Source of the DNA: Gammaproteobacteria bacterium | GTDB taxonomy: Bacteria; Pseudomonadota; Gammaproteobacteria; J044 | Assembly (NCBI GenBank): GCA_026995955.1 | Contig: JALWNJ010000248.1 | Span: forward strand, 1 to 7,411 | DNA length: 7,411 bases | Direction of reading: 5' to 3' | Notes under the pieces: generated by a model | Told to the model about the DNA's origin: nothing | The model's database searches: none | The model's input: only the letters and a program-made list of their open reading frames with translations | Position numbers and translations under genes: made by a program | Part shown: positions 1 through 6,841 of the stretch, one piece after another | How positions within the stretch are numbered: the stretch's first letter is position 1 | Layout: the number at the start of each line of letters is the position of its first letter

Positions 1-21
1 GCCCAAGAGGGACAGGGATGC

Positions 22-27
22 TATCAT
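22..27 (+). promoter_or_regulatory. Putative extended -10 box upstream of lemA
   Basis: TATCAT matches the sigma70 -10 consensus at five of six positions. It is preceded by TG at 19-20, giving the extended -10 form TGnTATCAT. The predicted transcription start near 34 would leave a leader of about 74 nt before lemA. The matching -35 box would lie at or before the left edge of the window, so it cannot be assessed. The call rests on one hexamer. Confidence 0.35.
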
Positions 28-93
28 TCGGTTTGGCAGCCAGTTGCTCGCGGTGTGCGCTGCGGGGTGAGGTTGTCCGCCACAACGACAAAC

Positions 94-100
94 AAAGGAG
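94..100 (+). promoter_or_regulatory. Ribosome binding site of lemA
   Basis: AAAGGAG is a near-perfect Shine-Dalgarno sequence with a 7-nt spacer to the ATG at 108. It decides the lemA start against an in-frame ATG at 18, which has no comparable site and would add 30 residues before the membrane segment. Confidence 0.8.
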
Positions 101-107
101 TCTGCCC

Positions 108-680
108 ATGGGGATTGCAGGGTACATCGTGCTGGCCGTGGCCGTCGGCATCGTCGTCTACTTCATTGCCATCTACAACAATCTGGTGGCGCTGAAGCAC
201 AATGTCGCCAAGGCCTGGTCCAACATCGACGTGCTGCTCAAGCAGCGCCACGACGAGCTGCCCAAGCTGGTCGAGGTCTGCAAGCAGTACATGAAGTACG
301 AGCAGGACACCCTGGAGAAGGTGATGCAGGCCCGCGCCGCGGTGCAGAAGGCGCAGCAGGCCGGCGACATGAAACAGCTCGGCGAGGCCGAGGGCATGCT
401 GCGCGTGGGCCTGGGCAACCTGTTCGCGCTGGCCGAGGCCTATCCGGAGCTGAAGGCCAACGAGAACTTCCAGCATCTCGAATCGCGCATCAGCAGCCTG
501 GAGAACGCCATTGCCGACCGGCGCGAGTTCTACAACGAGAGCGTCAACCGGCTCAACATCCGCATCGAGCAGTTCCCCGACCTGATCATCGCCCGCTGGT
601 TCAACTTCCGCCCCGCCGAGCTGCTGGAGTTCAGCGAGGAAGAGAAGCAGGACGTGGACATGAAGTCGCTGTTCAACTGA
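108..680 (+). CDS. lemA: LemA family membrane protein
   Basis: The 190-residue product fits the usual size of bacterial LemA proteins. A single hydrophobic segment at about residues 3-22 is followed directly by the family signature: YNNLVALK (23-30), then AW..IDVLLKQRHDELPKLV (36-54). The rest is predicted to be mostly helical with coiled-coil character. The C-terminal block is also family-typical, with ADRREFYNESVN (136-147) and IEQFPDLIIAR (153-163). Known LemA proteins have a short N-terminus outside and a helical-bundle body on the other side of the membrane; their biochemical role is not established. The start at 108 is fixed by a strong ribosome binding site. The GIDE-domain gene begins 22 nt downstream, and LemA genes commonly sit beside membrane-protein partners, so the two are probably co-transcribed. 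The family call is firm, the function is not. Confidence 0.93.
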   Translation: MGIAGYIVLAVAVGIVVYFIAIYNNLVALKHNVAKAWSNIDVLLKQRHDELPKLVEVCKQYMKYEQDTLEKVMQARAAVQKAQQAGDMKQLGEAEGMLRVGLGNLFALAEAYPELKANENFQHLESRISSLENAIADRREFYNESVNRLNIRIEQFPDLIIARWFNFRPAELLEFSEEEKQDVDMKSLFN

Positions 681-702
681 TTCCACCAGTCGAGCGTCAG
701 GG

Positions 703-1575
703 ATGCGGGAAGCCATTCTGAATCTCTCGCTGGCCGATTACCGTTGGCTGTTCGCTGCCGTGCTGCTGGCCCTGGCAGTGGGGCTGGTGCTGCTGTGGAC
801 CGGCTGGCGGCGCCTGCGGCTGATCGAGGACGTGCCCAGATCGAAGATCCGTTCCGCCGCCCAGGGCGTGGTGGAGCTGCACGGCACCGCCCGCGCCCTG
901 CCCGGCCCGGTGCCGGTGGCGCCCGGTACCCAGATCCCCTGCCTGTGGTACCGCTACCGGTTGGAGGAACGGGTGCGGCATGGCCAGCACGACCGGTGGC
1001 GCACCATCCACAGCGGCACCTCCGACGACCTGTTCCTGATCGAGGACGAGACCGGACGCTGTATCATCGATCCGGACGATGCCGAGGTCATTCCCAGCGC
1101 CTCCGACAGCGGCTGGAGCGGCACCGACCGGCGCTGGTACGAGGAGCGCATCCACGAGGGCGACACGCTGTATGCGCTGGGCGAGTTCCAGACCCACTCC
1201 GCGGTCGAGCAGCAGACCCTGTCACAGGAGCTGCGTGCCCTGCTGGCGGACTGGAAGCGCAACCCGCAGAAGATGCGCGAGTTCGACGCCAACGGCGATG
1301 GCCGGATCGACCTGGAGGAATGGGAGGCGGCGCGCAAGGCGGCCCAGGAACAGGTCCTGCTGGAGCGGGCCGAGCGCAGCAAGAGCGAAGGCGCCTATCA
1401 TGTCCTGAGACGGCCCCGGGACGGGCGCCATCCGTACCTCCTCTCCACCGAGCCGGAGGAGCGCCTGACCCGGCGCTACCGTCTGCAATCTACTGGTGGG
1501 CTGGCCCTGTTCCTGCTGTCGCTGGTGGCCCTGGGCGTGCTGTGGAGCCTGAGGAATCCGCTCACCGGGCCCTGA
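703..1575 (+). CDS. GIDE-domain (MUL1-like) membrane protein with EF-hand
   Basis: This 290-residue protein has hydrophobic segments at about 15-33 and 265-283, so it is probably anchored at both ends. The soluble part between them resembles the GIDE/BAM domain of the mitochondrial E3 ligase MUL1. Recognisable pieces are VELHGTARALPGP (57-69), a WYRYR strand (82-86), DDLFLIEDETGRCIIDP (108-124) and ERIHEGDTLYALGEF (148-162). The RING finger that makes the eukaryotic relative a ubiquitin ligase is absent, so 'E3 ligase' names given to such proteins should not be taken as activity. A canonical EF-hand loop, DANGDGRIDLEE (195-206), has acidic or Asn residues at loop positions 1, 3, 5 and 9 and Glu at 12, so it should bind calcium. 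The ATG at 703 has only a weak upstream GAG (692-694), consistent with coupling to lemA. Family assignment is good; function is unknown. Confidence 0.82.
   Translation: MREAILNLSLADYRWLFAAVLLALAVGLVLLWTGWRRLRLIEDVPRSKIRSAAQGVVELHGTARALPGPVPVAPGTQIPCLWYRYRLEERVRHGQHDRWRTIHSGTSDDLFLIEDETGRCIIDPDDAEVIPSASDSGWSGTDRRWYEERIHEGDTLYALGEFQTHSAVEQQTLSQELRALLADWKRNPQKMREFDANGDGRIDLEEWEAARKAAQEQVLLERAERSKSEGAYHVLRRPRDGRHPYLLSTEPEERLTRRYRLQSTGGLALFLLSLVALGVLWSLRNPLTGP
1277..1321 (+). other. EF-hand calcium-binding loop coding segment
   Basis: This encodes EF-hand loop residues 195-206 of the GIDE protein plus flanking residues. The D-x-N-x-D-G-x-I-D-x-x-E pattern is complete, with the glycine at loop position 6 and the hydrophobic residue at position 8. 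Only one hand is visible, with helix-prone flanks (LLADWKRNP before, EWEAARKAAQEQV after). Calcium binding is inferred from the motif. Confidence 0.8.
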
Positions 1576-1624
1576 GCGGCGCGGGCGTCGACGCGCAGCC
1601 GGTCACAACCCCACGCGCTGCCGG

Positions 1625-1653
1625 TTCATGTGCACCCCATGGCGTGGTAGCTT
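1625..1653 (+). promoter_or_regulatory. Putative promoter of opdA
   Basis: TTCATG (1625-1630) and TAGCTT (1648-1653) are separated by 17 nt, and TG stands at 1645-1646 to give an extended -10 form. Each hexamer matches consensus at only three of six positions. The predicted transcription start falls at about 1660-1661, on the opdA ATG. It lies in the 85-nt gap after the GIDE gene, where no rho-independent terminator is visible. The evidence is modest. Confidence 0.3.
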
Positions 1654-1660
1654 ATCCCGT

Positions 1661-3733
1661 ATGAATACACCAGCCGAACACGCGGTGCAGGACGCCGACA
1701 ACCCCCTGCTCGAACTGGAGGGCCTGCCGCCCTTTTCCCGCATCCGCCCGCAGCACGCGCTGCCGGCGATCCAGCGCCTGATCGAGGACAACCGCGCCCT
1801 GCTCGAGGAACTGCTGCGGCAGGGTGGGCCGTGGCGCTGGGAGACGCTGATCCAGCCGCTCGACGAGGCCGAGGATCGGCTGGAACGGGCCTGGGCGCCA
1901 ATCCGGCACATGAATGCGGTGGTCAACACCCCGGAGCTGCGCGAGGCCTACAACGCCTGCCTGCCGCTGCTGTCCGACTACCATACCGACATCGGTCAGA
2001 ACGCCCGCCTGCAGGCGGCCTATCAGGCCCTGCACGACGATGCCTCGTTCGCGAATCTCGAACCGGGACAGCAGAAGGCCATCGAGGACGCGCTGCGCGG
2101 CTTTCACCTGAGCGGGGTCGATCTGCCGGAGGCGGACAAGCGCCGCTTCAAGGAAATCCAGCAGCGCCTCTCGGAACTGAAGTCGAAGTACGAGGAGAAC
2201 GTGCTCGATGCCACCCATGCCTGGAGCCGGCGCTTCGACGATCCGGCGCCGCTGGCCGGGCTGCCGGAATCGGCCCTGGAACAGGCCCGCGAGGCGGCGC
2301 GCGCGCGCAACGAATCGGGGTGGATGATCACCCTGGAGTTTCCCTCCTACTACGCCGTCATCACCCATGCCGACGACCGCGCACTGCGGCGCGAGGTGTA
2401 CGAGGCCTACACCACCCGGGCCTCGGATCAGGGCCCGCATGCCGGGCAGTGGGACAACGGCCCGCTGATGGAGGAGATCCTGGAACTGCGCCAGGAAGCG
2501 GCGCGCCTGCTCGGGTTCAAGACCTATGCCGAGCGCTCGCTGGCCACCAAGATGGCGGAGTCGCCGCAGCAGGTGATGGACTTCCTGCGCGACCTGGCCC
2601 GCCGTTCGCGACCGCGCGCCGAGGACGAGCTCGAGGAGCTGCGTGCCTTCGCCCGCGAGCACCTGGGACTGGACGAGATCGAGCCCTGGGACCTGGCCTA
2701 TGCCGCCGAAAAGCTGCGCCTGCACAAGTTCGACCTGTCGCAGGAGGACCTCAAGCCCTACTTCCCGGTGGACCGGGTCATCGAGGGGCTGTTCGGCCTG
2801 GTGTCGCGCCTGTTCGGGGTCGAGATCCGCGAGCGCGAAGGCGTGGACACCTGGCACCCGACGGTGCGCTTCTTCGACATCCTGGAAGCGGACGGCAGCC
2901 TGCGCGGCAGCTTCTACCTGGACCTCTACGCGCGCCCGCACAAGCGCGGGGGGGCGTGGATGGACGAGTGCATCAGCCGCATGCGCCATGCCGACGGCCG
3001 CCTGCAGCACCCGGTGGCGTTCCTCACCTGCAACTCCGCGCCGCCCGCCGGCGACCGCCCGGCGCTGTTCACCCACGACGAGGTGATCACCCTGTTCCAC
3101 GAGTTCGGCCACGGCCTGCAGCACATGCTCACCCGCATCGACTGGCCCGAGGTGTCCGGCATCAACGGCGTGGAGTGGGATGCGGTGGAACTGCCCAGCC
3201 AGTTCATGGAGAACTGGTGCTGGGAGCGCGAGGCGCTGGACCTGTTCGCCCGCCACTACGAGACCGGCGAGCCGATGCCCGAGGCGCTGTTCGACAAGCT
3301 CACCGAGAGCCGGCACTTCCACGCCGCGCTGCAGATGCTGCGCCAGATCGAGTTCGGCCTGTTCGACATGCGCATCCACCACGAGCCCGAGGCGGTGCGC
3401 GAGAAGGGCATCCAGGGCATCCTCGACGAGGTGCGCGAGGAGGTGGCGCTGATCCGCCCGCCCGCCTGGAACCGGTTCCAGAACAGCTTCTCGCACATCT
3501 TCGCCGGCGGCTACGCGGCCGGCTACTACAGCTACAAGTGGGCCGAGGTGCTATCGGCCGATGCCTTCGCCCGTTTCGAGGAGGAAGGGCTGTTCAATCC
3601 CCGGGTGGGCGCCGACTTCCTGCACACGGTGCTGGAGCTGGGTGGCTCGCGCCCGGCGATGGAGGTGTTCCGCGCCTTCCGCGGCCGCGAGCCGCGCATC
3701 GATGCCCTGCTGCGTCACAACGGACTGGATTGA
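1661..3733 (+). CDS. prlC: Oligopeptidase A, M3 family zinc metallopeptidase
   Basis: This 690-residue cytoplasmic endopeptidase of the thimet oligopeptidase family (also called opdA) degrades short peptides, including cleaved signal peptides. The zinc site is complete: HEFGH at 480-484 supplies the two His ligands (480, 484) and catalytic Glu481. Glu510 in the VELPSQFMENW segment is the expected third ligand. The substrate-channel block FAGGYAAGYYSYKWAEVL near the C-terminus and the ending LELGGSRPAMEVF...EPRIDALLRHNGL are family-typical. The N-terminal NPLLELEGLPPFSRIRP matches the usual oligopeptidase A start region, and length agrees with E. coli PrlC (about 680). I chose ATG 1661 over an in-frame ATG at 1628 because the 11 extra residues are not family-like. 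Neither start has a convincing Shine-Dalgarno. The SH3-protein gene follows after 12 nt, so the two are probably co-transcribed. Confidence 0.96.
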   Translation: MNTPAEHAVQDADNPLLELEGLPPFSRIRPQHALPAIQRLIEDNRALLEELLRQGGPWRWETLIQPLDEAEDRLERAWAPIRHMNAVVNTPELREAYNACLPLLSDYHTDIGQNARLQAAYQALHDDASFANLEPGQQKAIEDALRGFHLSGVDLPEADKRRFKEIQQRLSELKSKYEENVLDATHAWSRRFDDPAPLAGLPESALEQAREAARARNESGWMITLEFPSYYAVITHADDRALRREVYEAYTTRASDQGPHAGQWDNGPLMEEILELRQEAARLLGFKTYAERSLATKMAESPQQVMDFLRDLARRSRPRAEDELEELRAFAREHLGLDEIEPWDLAYAAEKLRLHKFDLSQEDLKPYFPVDRVIEGLFGLVSRLFGVEIREREGVDTWHPTVRFFDILEADGSLRGSFYLDLYARPHKRGGAWMDECISRMRHADGRLQHPVAFLTCNSAPPAGDRPALFTHDEVITLFHEFGHGLQHMLTRIDWPEVSGINGVEWDAVELPSQFMENWCWEREALDLFARHYETGEPMPEALFDKLTESRHFHAALQMLRQIEFGLFDMRIHHEPEAVREKGIQGILDEVREEVALIRPPAWNRFQNSFSHIFAGGYAAGYYSYKWAEVLSADAFARFEEEGLFNPRVGADFLHTVLELGGSRPAMEVFRAFRGREPRIDALLRHNGLD

Positions 3734-3745
3734 GGAAGAGACGCC

Positions 3746-4483
3746 ATGCGCAAGCTGCTGCCGATGCTGATGGTCTGCTGTCTGAGCCTGCCGGCCCAGG
3801 CCGAGCCGCCGGCGCCGACTGGGGCGGCGCCTGCAACGCCGACGCCCGCGACGACACCCCCCGCGCAGCCGCAGCCGGAACCCGCTGCGACGCCGCGCCA
3901 GCCGATCGAGATCCGCTATGTCACCGACCGCCTGATCCTGGGGATGAAGGACAACCCGCAGGGTACCGGCAAGACCAGAAAGTTCCTCAAGTCGGGCATG
4001 CGGCTGGAGATCCTGGAAAAGCGCGGTGCCTACAGCCTGGTACGGGCGCCGGACGGCACCGAGGGCTGGGCCAAGTCGGCCTTCATGGTGAAGGACAAGC
4101 CGGCCATCCTGGTGGTGGACGAGTACAAGGCCGAGATCGAGCGCCTGAAGCAGGAGATCCGGCGGCTCGAGGCGGGCGGAAAGCGGGTCGAGATCCGCCC
4201 CGATCCGGCGCAGAAGCAGCGCATCCTGGAACTGGAGCAGGCGCTGGAAGAGGCGCGCGCCCAGCTGCGCGAGCTGCAGGCGGCCAGGGCCGCGCCGGCT
4301 GCGGCTGGGCAGACGACCGAATCGGCGTCCCTGCCGAGCGCCCGTCAGGCGGCGAGCCGAGGCACGGTGGCGTTGGTGCCGGTCCTGCTGGCCGGGGTCA
4401 TTGGCCTGCTGGTCGGCGGGGGGCTGGCCTGGTGGGGCTACGACCGTCGCGTGCGCAGGCGTTTCGCCGGTCTGAGAGTGTAG
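3746..4483 (+). CDS. TIGR04211/YgiM-type SH3 domain membrane protein
   Basis: This 245-residue envelope protein has a clear modular order. A signal peptide (1-19, cleavage after AQA) is followed by a Pro/Ala/Thr-rich linker (about 20-52) and a bacterial SH3 domain (about 56-118; IRYVTDRLILGMKDNP, then GAYSLVRAPDGTEGWA). A coiled coil (about 125-182), a hydrophobic segment (about 208-230) and the basic tail DRRVRRRFAGLRV complete it. That tail and layout are characteristic of the YgiM/TIGR04211 family. The SH3 domain should face the periplasm with the tail in the cytoplasm. The two Cys at 11-12 do not make a lipobox, since position -1 is Val, so it is not a predicted lipoprotein. The ligand is unknown; SH3b domains often bind peptidoglycan or peptides. 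The start is supported by a purine-rich GAGGAAGAG (3732-3740) that overlaps the opdA stop, suggesting coupling. Confidence 0.9.
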   Translation: MRKLLPMLMVCCLSLPAQAEPPAPTGAAPATPTPATTPPAQPQPEPAATPRQPIEIRYVTDRLILGMKDNPQGTGKTRKFLKSGMRLEILEKRGAYSLVRAPDGTEGWAKSAFMVKDKPAILVVDEYKAEIERLKQEIRRLEAGGKRVEIRPDPAQKQRILELEQALEEARAQLRELQAARAAPAAAGQTTESASLPSARQAASRGTVALVPVLLAGVIGLLVGGGLAWWGYDRRVRRRFAGLRV

Positions 4484-4493
4484 TTTCCTGAAT

Positions 4494-4510
4494 GGCCCCA
4501 TTAGGGGGCC
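4494..4510 (+). other. Short GC hairpin in the SH3-xthA gap
   Basis: GGCCCC (4494-4499) and GGGGCC (4505-4510) form a 6-bp all-GC stem with a five-base loop ATTAG. No T-run follows, so it does not meet the definition of a rho-independent terminator. It could serve as a 3'-end stabiliser for the upstream message or a weak attenuator ahead of xthA. The xthA Shine-Dalgarno lies 10 nt downstream and is not part of the stem. Confidence 0.45.
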
Positions 4511-4520
4511 TGTGATCCGT

Positions 4521-4527
4521 AGGGGAG
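4521..4527 (+). promoter_or_regulatory. Ribosome binding site of xthA
   Basis: AGGGGAG sits 7 nt upstream of the GTG at 4535. It is the reason for accepting a GTG start for exodeoxyribonuclease III. The resulting N-terminus ([10 protein letters not shown]) matches the family exactly. Confidence 0.8.
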
Positions 4528-4534
4528 CATTGGC

Positions 4535-5302
4535 GTGAAGATCGCCACCTGGAACGTGAATTCGCTGCGCGTGCGGCTGCCGCAGGTGCTCGACTGGCTG
4601 CAAGCCGAGCAGCCCGATGTGCTGGCGCTGCAGGAGACCAAGCTCACCGACGACGCCTTCCCGCGCGAGTCCTTCGAGGAGCTGGGTTATCGGGCCGTGC
4701 ATTCCGGGCAGAAGACCTACAACGGGGTGGCGGTGATCGCGAAGTCGCCGATGCAGGACATCGTCACCGATGTGCCCGGGCTGGACGATCCCCAGCGGCG
4801 CATCCTGGGTGTCACGGTGGACGGCGTTCGGGTGCTGAACCTCTATGTGGTCAACGGCGCCGAGGTGGGCAGCGAGAAATTCGCCTACAAGCTCGACTGG
4901 CTGGACAAGGTGACCCGCTACCTCGAGCAGGATCTGCCGGCGCACCCGGACTATGTGGTACTCGGCGACTTCAACATCGCCCCCGAGGACCGGGACTGCT
5001 ACGATCCGGAGGGCTGGCGCGAGCGCATCCTCTGCTCCACCCCCGAACGCCAGGCGCTGAAGCGCATCCTCGACCTCGGCCTGGTGGACTGCTTCCGTCT
5101 GTTCGAGCAGGAGGAGAACAGCTTTTCCTGGTGGGACTACCGGCAGGCGGCCTTCCGCCGCAACATGGGGCTGCGCATCGACCTCATCCTGGCCAGCCGG
5201 CCGCTGGCCGAGCGCTGCACTGCCTGCTGGATCGACAAGGCACCGCGACGCCTGGAGCGGCCCTCGGATCACGCCCCGGTGGTGGCGGAGTTCCGCGCGT
5301 GA
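4535..5302 (+). CDS. xthA: Exodeoxyribonuclease III (AP endonuclease)
   Basis: This 255-residue enzyme of the Exo III branch of the EEP nuclease superfamily cleaves DNA 5' of abasic sites and removes 3' nucleotides and 3'-blocking groups in base-excision repair. The active-site set is complete and in order: Asn7 (TWNVNS), metal-binding Glu34 (LQETKL), Tyr104 (LNLYVVNG), Asp145 and Asn147 ([11 protein letters not shown]), Asp216 (GLRIDLIL), and Asp245-His246 (SDHAPVV). FSWWDYR (197-203) is the DNA-contact loop. Length is close to E. coli XthA (268). Translation starts at GTG 4535 behind a strong ribosome binding site. The gene ends inside a GTGA overlap with ubiD, so the two are translationally coupled. 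Whether it shares a transcript with the SH3 gene 51 nt upstream is not resolved by the sequence. Confidence 0.96.
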   Translation: MKIATWNVNSLRVRLPQVLDWLQAEQPDVLALQETKLTDDAFPRESFEELGYRAVHSGQKTYNGVAVIAKSPMQDIVTDVPGLDDPQRRILGVTVDGVRVLNLYVVNGAEVGSEKFAYKLDWLDKVTRYLEQDLPAHPDYVVLGDFNIAPEDRDCYDPEGWRERILCSTPERQALKRILDLGLVDCFRLFEQEENSFSWWDYRQAAFRRNMGLRIDLILASRPLAERCTACWIDKAPRRLERPSDHAPVVAEFRA

Positions 5303-6765
5303 AGTACCGCGACCTGCGCGAGTTCCTGGACGGCCTCGAGCAGCGCGGTGCACTCAGGCGCATCGCCGTCGAGGTCGATCCCCGCCTGGAGATGACCGAA
5401 ATCAGCGACCGCGTGCTGCGCGCCGGCGGCCCGGCGCTGCTGTTCGAAAACCCGAAGGGCCACGACATCCCGGTGCTCACCAACCTGTTCGGCACCCCGG
5501 AACGGGTCGCCTGGGGCATGGGCGAGGACAGCGTCTTGGCACTGCGCGAGGTGGGCCGGTGGCTGGCCCGGCTCAAGGAACCGGAGCCGCCCCGTGGCCT
5601 CAAGTCGGCCTGGGAGAGCCTGCCGCTGTTTCGCAAGGTACTGGACATGGCGCCGAAGAAGCGCCGCAGCGCGCCCTGCCAGGAAGTGGTGTGGGAGGGG
5701 GAGGCGGTGGACCTGTCGCGCCTGCCGGTGCAGACCTGCTGGCCCGAGGACGCCGGCCCGCTCATCACCTGGGGACTCACGCTGACCCGCGGCCCGCACA
5801 AGGAACGGCAGAACATGGGCATCTATCGCCAGCAGGTGATCGGTCGCAACCGGGTCATCATGCGCTGGCTGGCCCACCGTGGCGGCGCGCTGGACTTCCG
5901 CGACTGGCAGCAGGCCCACCCGGGCGAGCCGTTTCCGGTCACGGTGGCGCTGGGCGCCGATCCGGCCACCATCCTGGCTGCCGTCACGCCCATTCCGGAC
6001 ACCCTGTCGGAACACGCCTTTGCGGGTCTGCTTCGCGGTTCGCGAACGGAACTCGTCAAGTCGCTGGGCAACGACCTGTGGCTGCCGGCCTCGGCCGAGA
6101 TCGTGCTCGAGGGCCACATCCACCCCGACGACACCGCGCCCGAGGGGCCCTTCGGCGACCACACCGGCTACTACAACGAGGTGGAGACCTTCCCGGTGTT
6201 CACCATCGACCGCATCACCCTGCGCAAGGATCCCATCTATCACAGCACCTACACCGGCAAGCCGCCGGACGAGCCGGCGGTGCTGGGTCTGGCGCTGAAC
6301 GAGGTGTTCGTGCCGCTGCTGCAGAAGCAGTACCCGGAGATCACCGACTTCTATCTGCCGCCGGAGGGCTGCTCCTACCGCATGGCGGTGGTGTCCATCC
6401 GCAAGCAGTACCCGGGCCATGCGCGGCGGGTGATGATGGGGGTGTGGTCGTTCCTGCGCCAGTTCATGTACACCAAGTTCATCGTGGTGGTGGACGACGA
6501 CATCGACGCGCGCGACTGGAAGGAGGTGATCTGGGCCATCACCACCCGCGTCGATCCGGCGCGCGACAGCATGCTGGTGGAGCACACCCCCATCGACTAC
6601 CTCGACTTCGCCTCGCCGGTATCCGGGCTGGGCTCCAAGCTCGGCATCGACGCCACCAACAAGTGGCCGGGCGAGACCACGCGCGAATGGGGGCGGCCGA
6701 TCCGCATGAGCGGGGAGGTGAAGCGGCGGGTGGACGCCATGTGGGAGGAACTGGGGCTGGACTGA
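5299..6765 (+). CDS. ubiD: 4-hydroxy-3-polyprenylbenzoate decarboxylase UbiD
   Basis: This 488-residue enzyme uses prenylated FMN and a divalent metal to decarboxylate the polyprenyl-4-hydroxybenzoate intermediate of ubiquinone biosynthesis. The protein follows E. coli UbiD (497 aa) almost end to end, starting [17 protein letters not shown]. Other matching stretches are [12 protein letters not shown] (43-54), [14 protein letters not shown] (146-159) and [11 protein letters not shown] (169-179). By alignment from memory, Asn172 and Glu238 are likely metal/cofactor ligands. Glu282 in [14 protein letters not shown] is the conserved acidic residue near the cofactor. The segments [31 protein letters not shown] and [15 protein letters not shown] are also intact. 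The GTG start at 5299 overlaps the xthA stop (GTGA). The frame is open farther upstream to 5131, but that part only shadows xthA. The partner flavin prenyltransferase UbiX is not in the window. The enzyme acts in the cytoplasm or at the membrane face. Confidence 0.97.
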   Translation: MKYRDLREFLDGLEQRGALRRIAVEVDPRLEMTEISDRVLRAGGPALLFENPKGHDIPVLTNLFGTPERVAWGMGEDSVLALREVGRWLARLKEPEPPRGLKSAWESLPLFRKVLDMAPKKRRSAPCQEVVWEGEAVDLSRLPVQTCWPEDAGPLITWGLTLTRGPHKERQNMGIYRQQVIGRNRVIMRWLAHRGGALDFRDWQQAHPGEPFPVTVALGADPATILAAVTPIPDTLSEHAFAGLLRGSRTELVKSLGNDLWLPASAEIVLEGHIHPDDTAPEGPFGDHTGYYNEVETFPVFTIDRITLRKDPIYHSTYTGKPPDEPAVLGLALNEVFVPLLQKQYPEITDFYLPPEGCSYRMAVVSIRKQYPGHARRVMMGVWSFLRQFMYTKFIVVVDDDIDARDWKEVIWAITTRVDPARDSMLVEHTPIDYLDFASPVSGLGSKLGIDATNKWPGETTREWGRPIRMSGEVKRRVDAMWEELGLD

Positions 6766-6777
6766 TCCCTGCCGCTT

Positions 6778-6783
6778 GATAAT
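6778..6783 (+). promoter_or_regulatory. -10-like box upstream of the ParA/DUF302 gene
   Basis: GATAAT matches the -10 consensus at five of six positions and lies just after the ubiD stop. No good -35 hexamer stands 16-18 nt upstream; the nearest candidate, TGGACT at 6758-6763, is only 14 nt away. The predicted transcription start would be near 6790, about 50 nt before the gene. It could be a weak or activator-dependent promoter, or chance. Confidence 0.3.
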
Positions 6784-6820
6784 TCCGCCACATGGGCCAC
6801 ACTCCCCTGCAGGATCATCC

Positions 6821-6841
6821 ATGCAGAACAAGGGGGAATGA
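6821..6841 (+). CDS. Six-codon mini-ORF, possible leader peptide
   Basis: ATG at 6821 begins a six-residue frame, MQNKGE, that stops at TGA 6839-6841. An AGGA (6811-6814) six bases upstream could serve as its ribosome binding site. The stop overlaps the downstream start as TGATG, the classic geometry for termination-reinitiation into the ATG at 6841. The peptide has no recognisable attenuator composition, such as runs of a single amino acid. It may only be a by-product of the purine-rich ribosome binding site AAGGGGG that it contains. Confidence 0.2.
   Translation: MQNKGE
6830..6836 (+). promoter_or_regulatory. Ribosome binding site of the ParA/DUF302 frame
   Basis: AAGGGGG precedes tandem ATG codons at 6838 and 6841. 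The spacer is one base to the first and four to the second, so 6841 is the more plausible start, although still on the short side. A third in-frame ATG at 6853 also precedes the Walker A motif but is 16 bases away. Confidence 0.5.

Noticed and set aside
2..70. Possible tail of an upstream gene in frame 2, ending at TGA 68-70
   Set aside because: Only about 22 codons with no recognisable family, and it overlaps the promoter-like box. Not enough to call.
18..107. In-frame upstream extension of lemA from ATG 18
   Set aside because: It adds 30 residues with no LemA similarity before the membrane segment. The strong AAAGGAG site points to ATG 108.
1585..1594. Perfect 10-bp palindrome GCGTCGACGC in the GIDE-opdA gap
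   Set aside because: Such short palindromes are expected by chance in GC-rich DNA; there is no T-run, no second copy and no known operator match.
1652..3496. Long open frame of about 614 codons on the - strand opposite opdA
   Set aside because: It is the antisense shadow of a GC-rich gene with complete catalytic motifs on the + strand; its translation is low-complexity and matches no family.
3776..3781. Possible lipoprotein cysteines in the SH3 protein signal peptide
   Set aside because: The residues before Cys11 (Leu-Met-Val) do not fit a lipobox, and a standard AQA cleavage site lies downstream.
1831..4491. Open frame of about 886 codons on the + strand in another phase
   Set aside because: It is an out-of-frame shadow crossing the opdA stop and SH3 start; composition is Gly/Ala/Arg/Pro only.
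5131..5298. N-terminal extension of ubiD in frame
   Set aside because: The extra codons overlap the catalytic end of xthA and have no UbiD similarity. GTG 5299 matches the family N-terminus.
3551..5353. Long open frame of about 600 codons on the - strand across the SH3 gene and xthA
   Set aside because: It spans several well-supported + strand genes and their intergenic gaps, and reads as Arg/Leu/Gln-rich shadow sequence.
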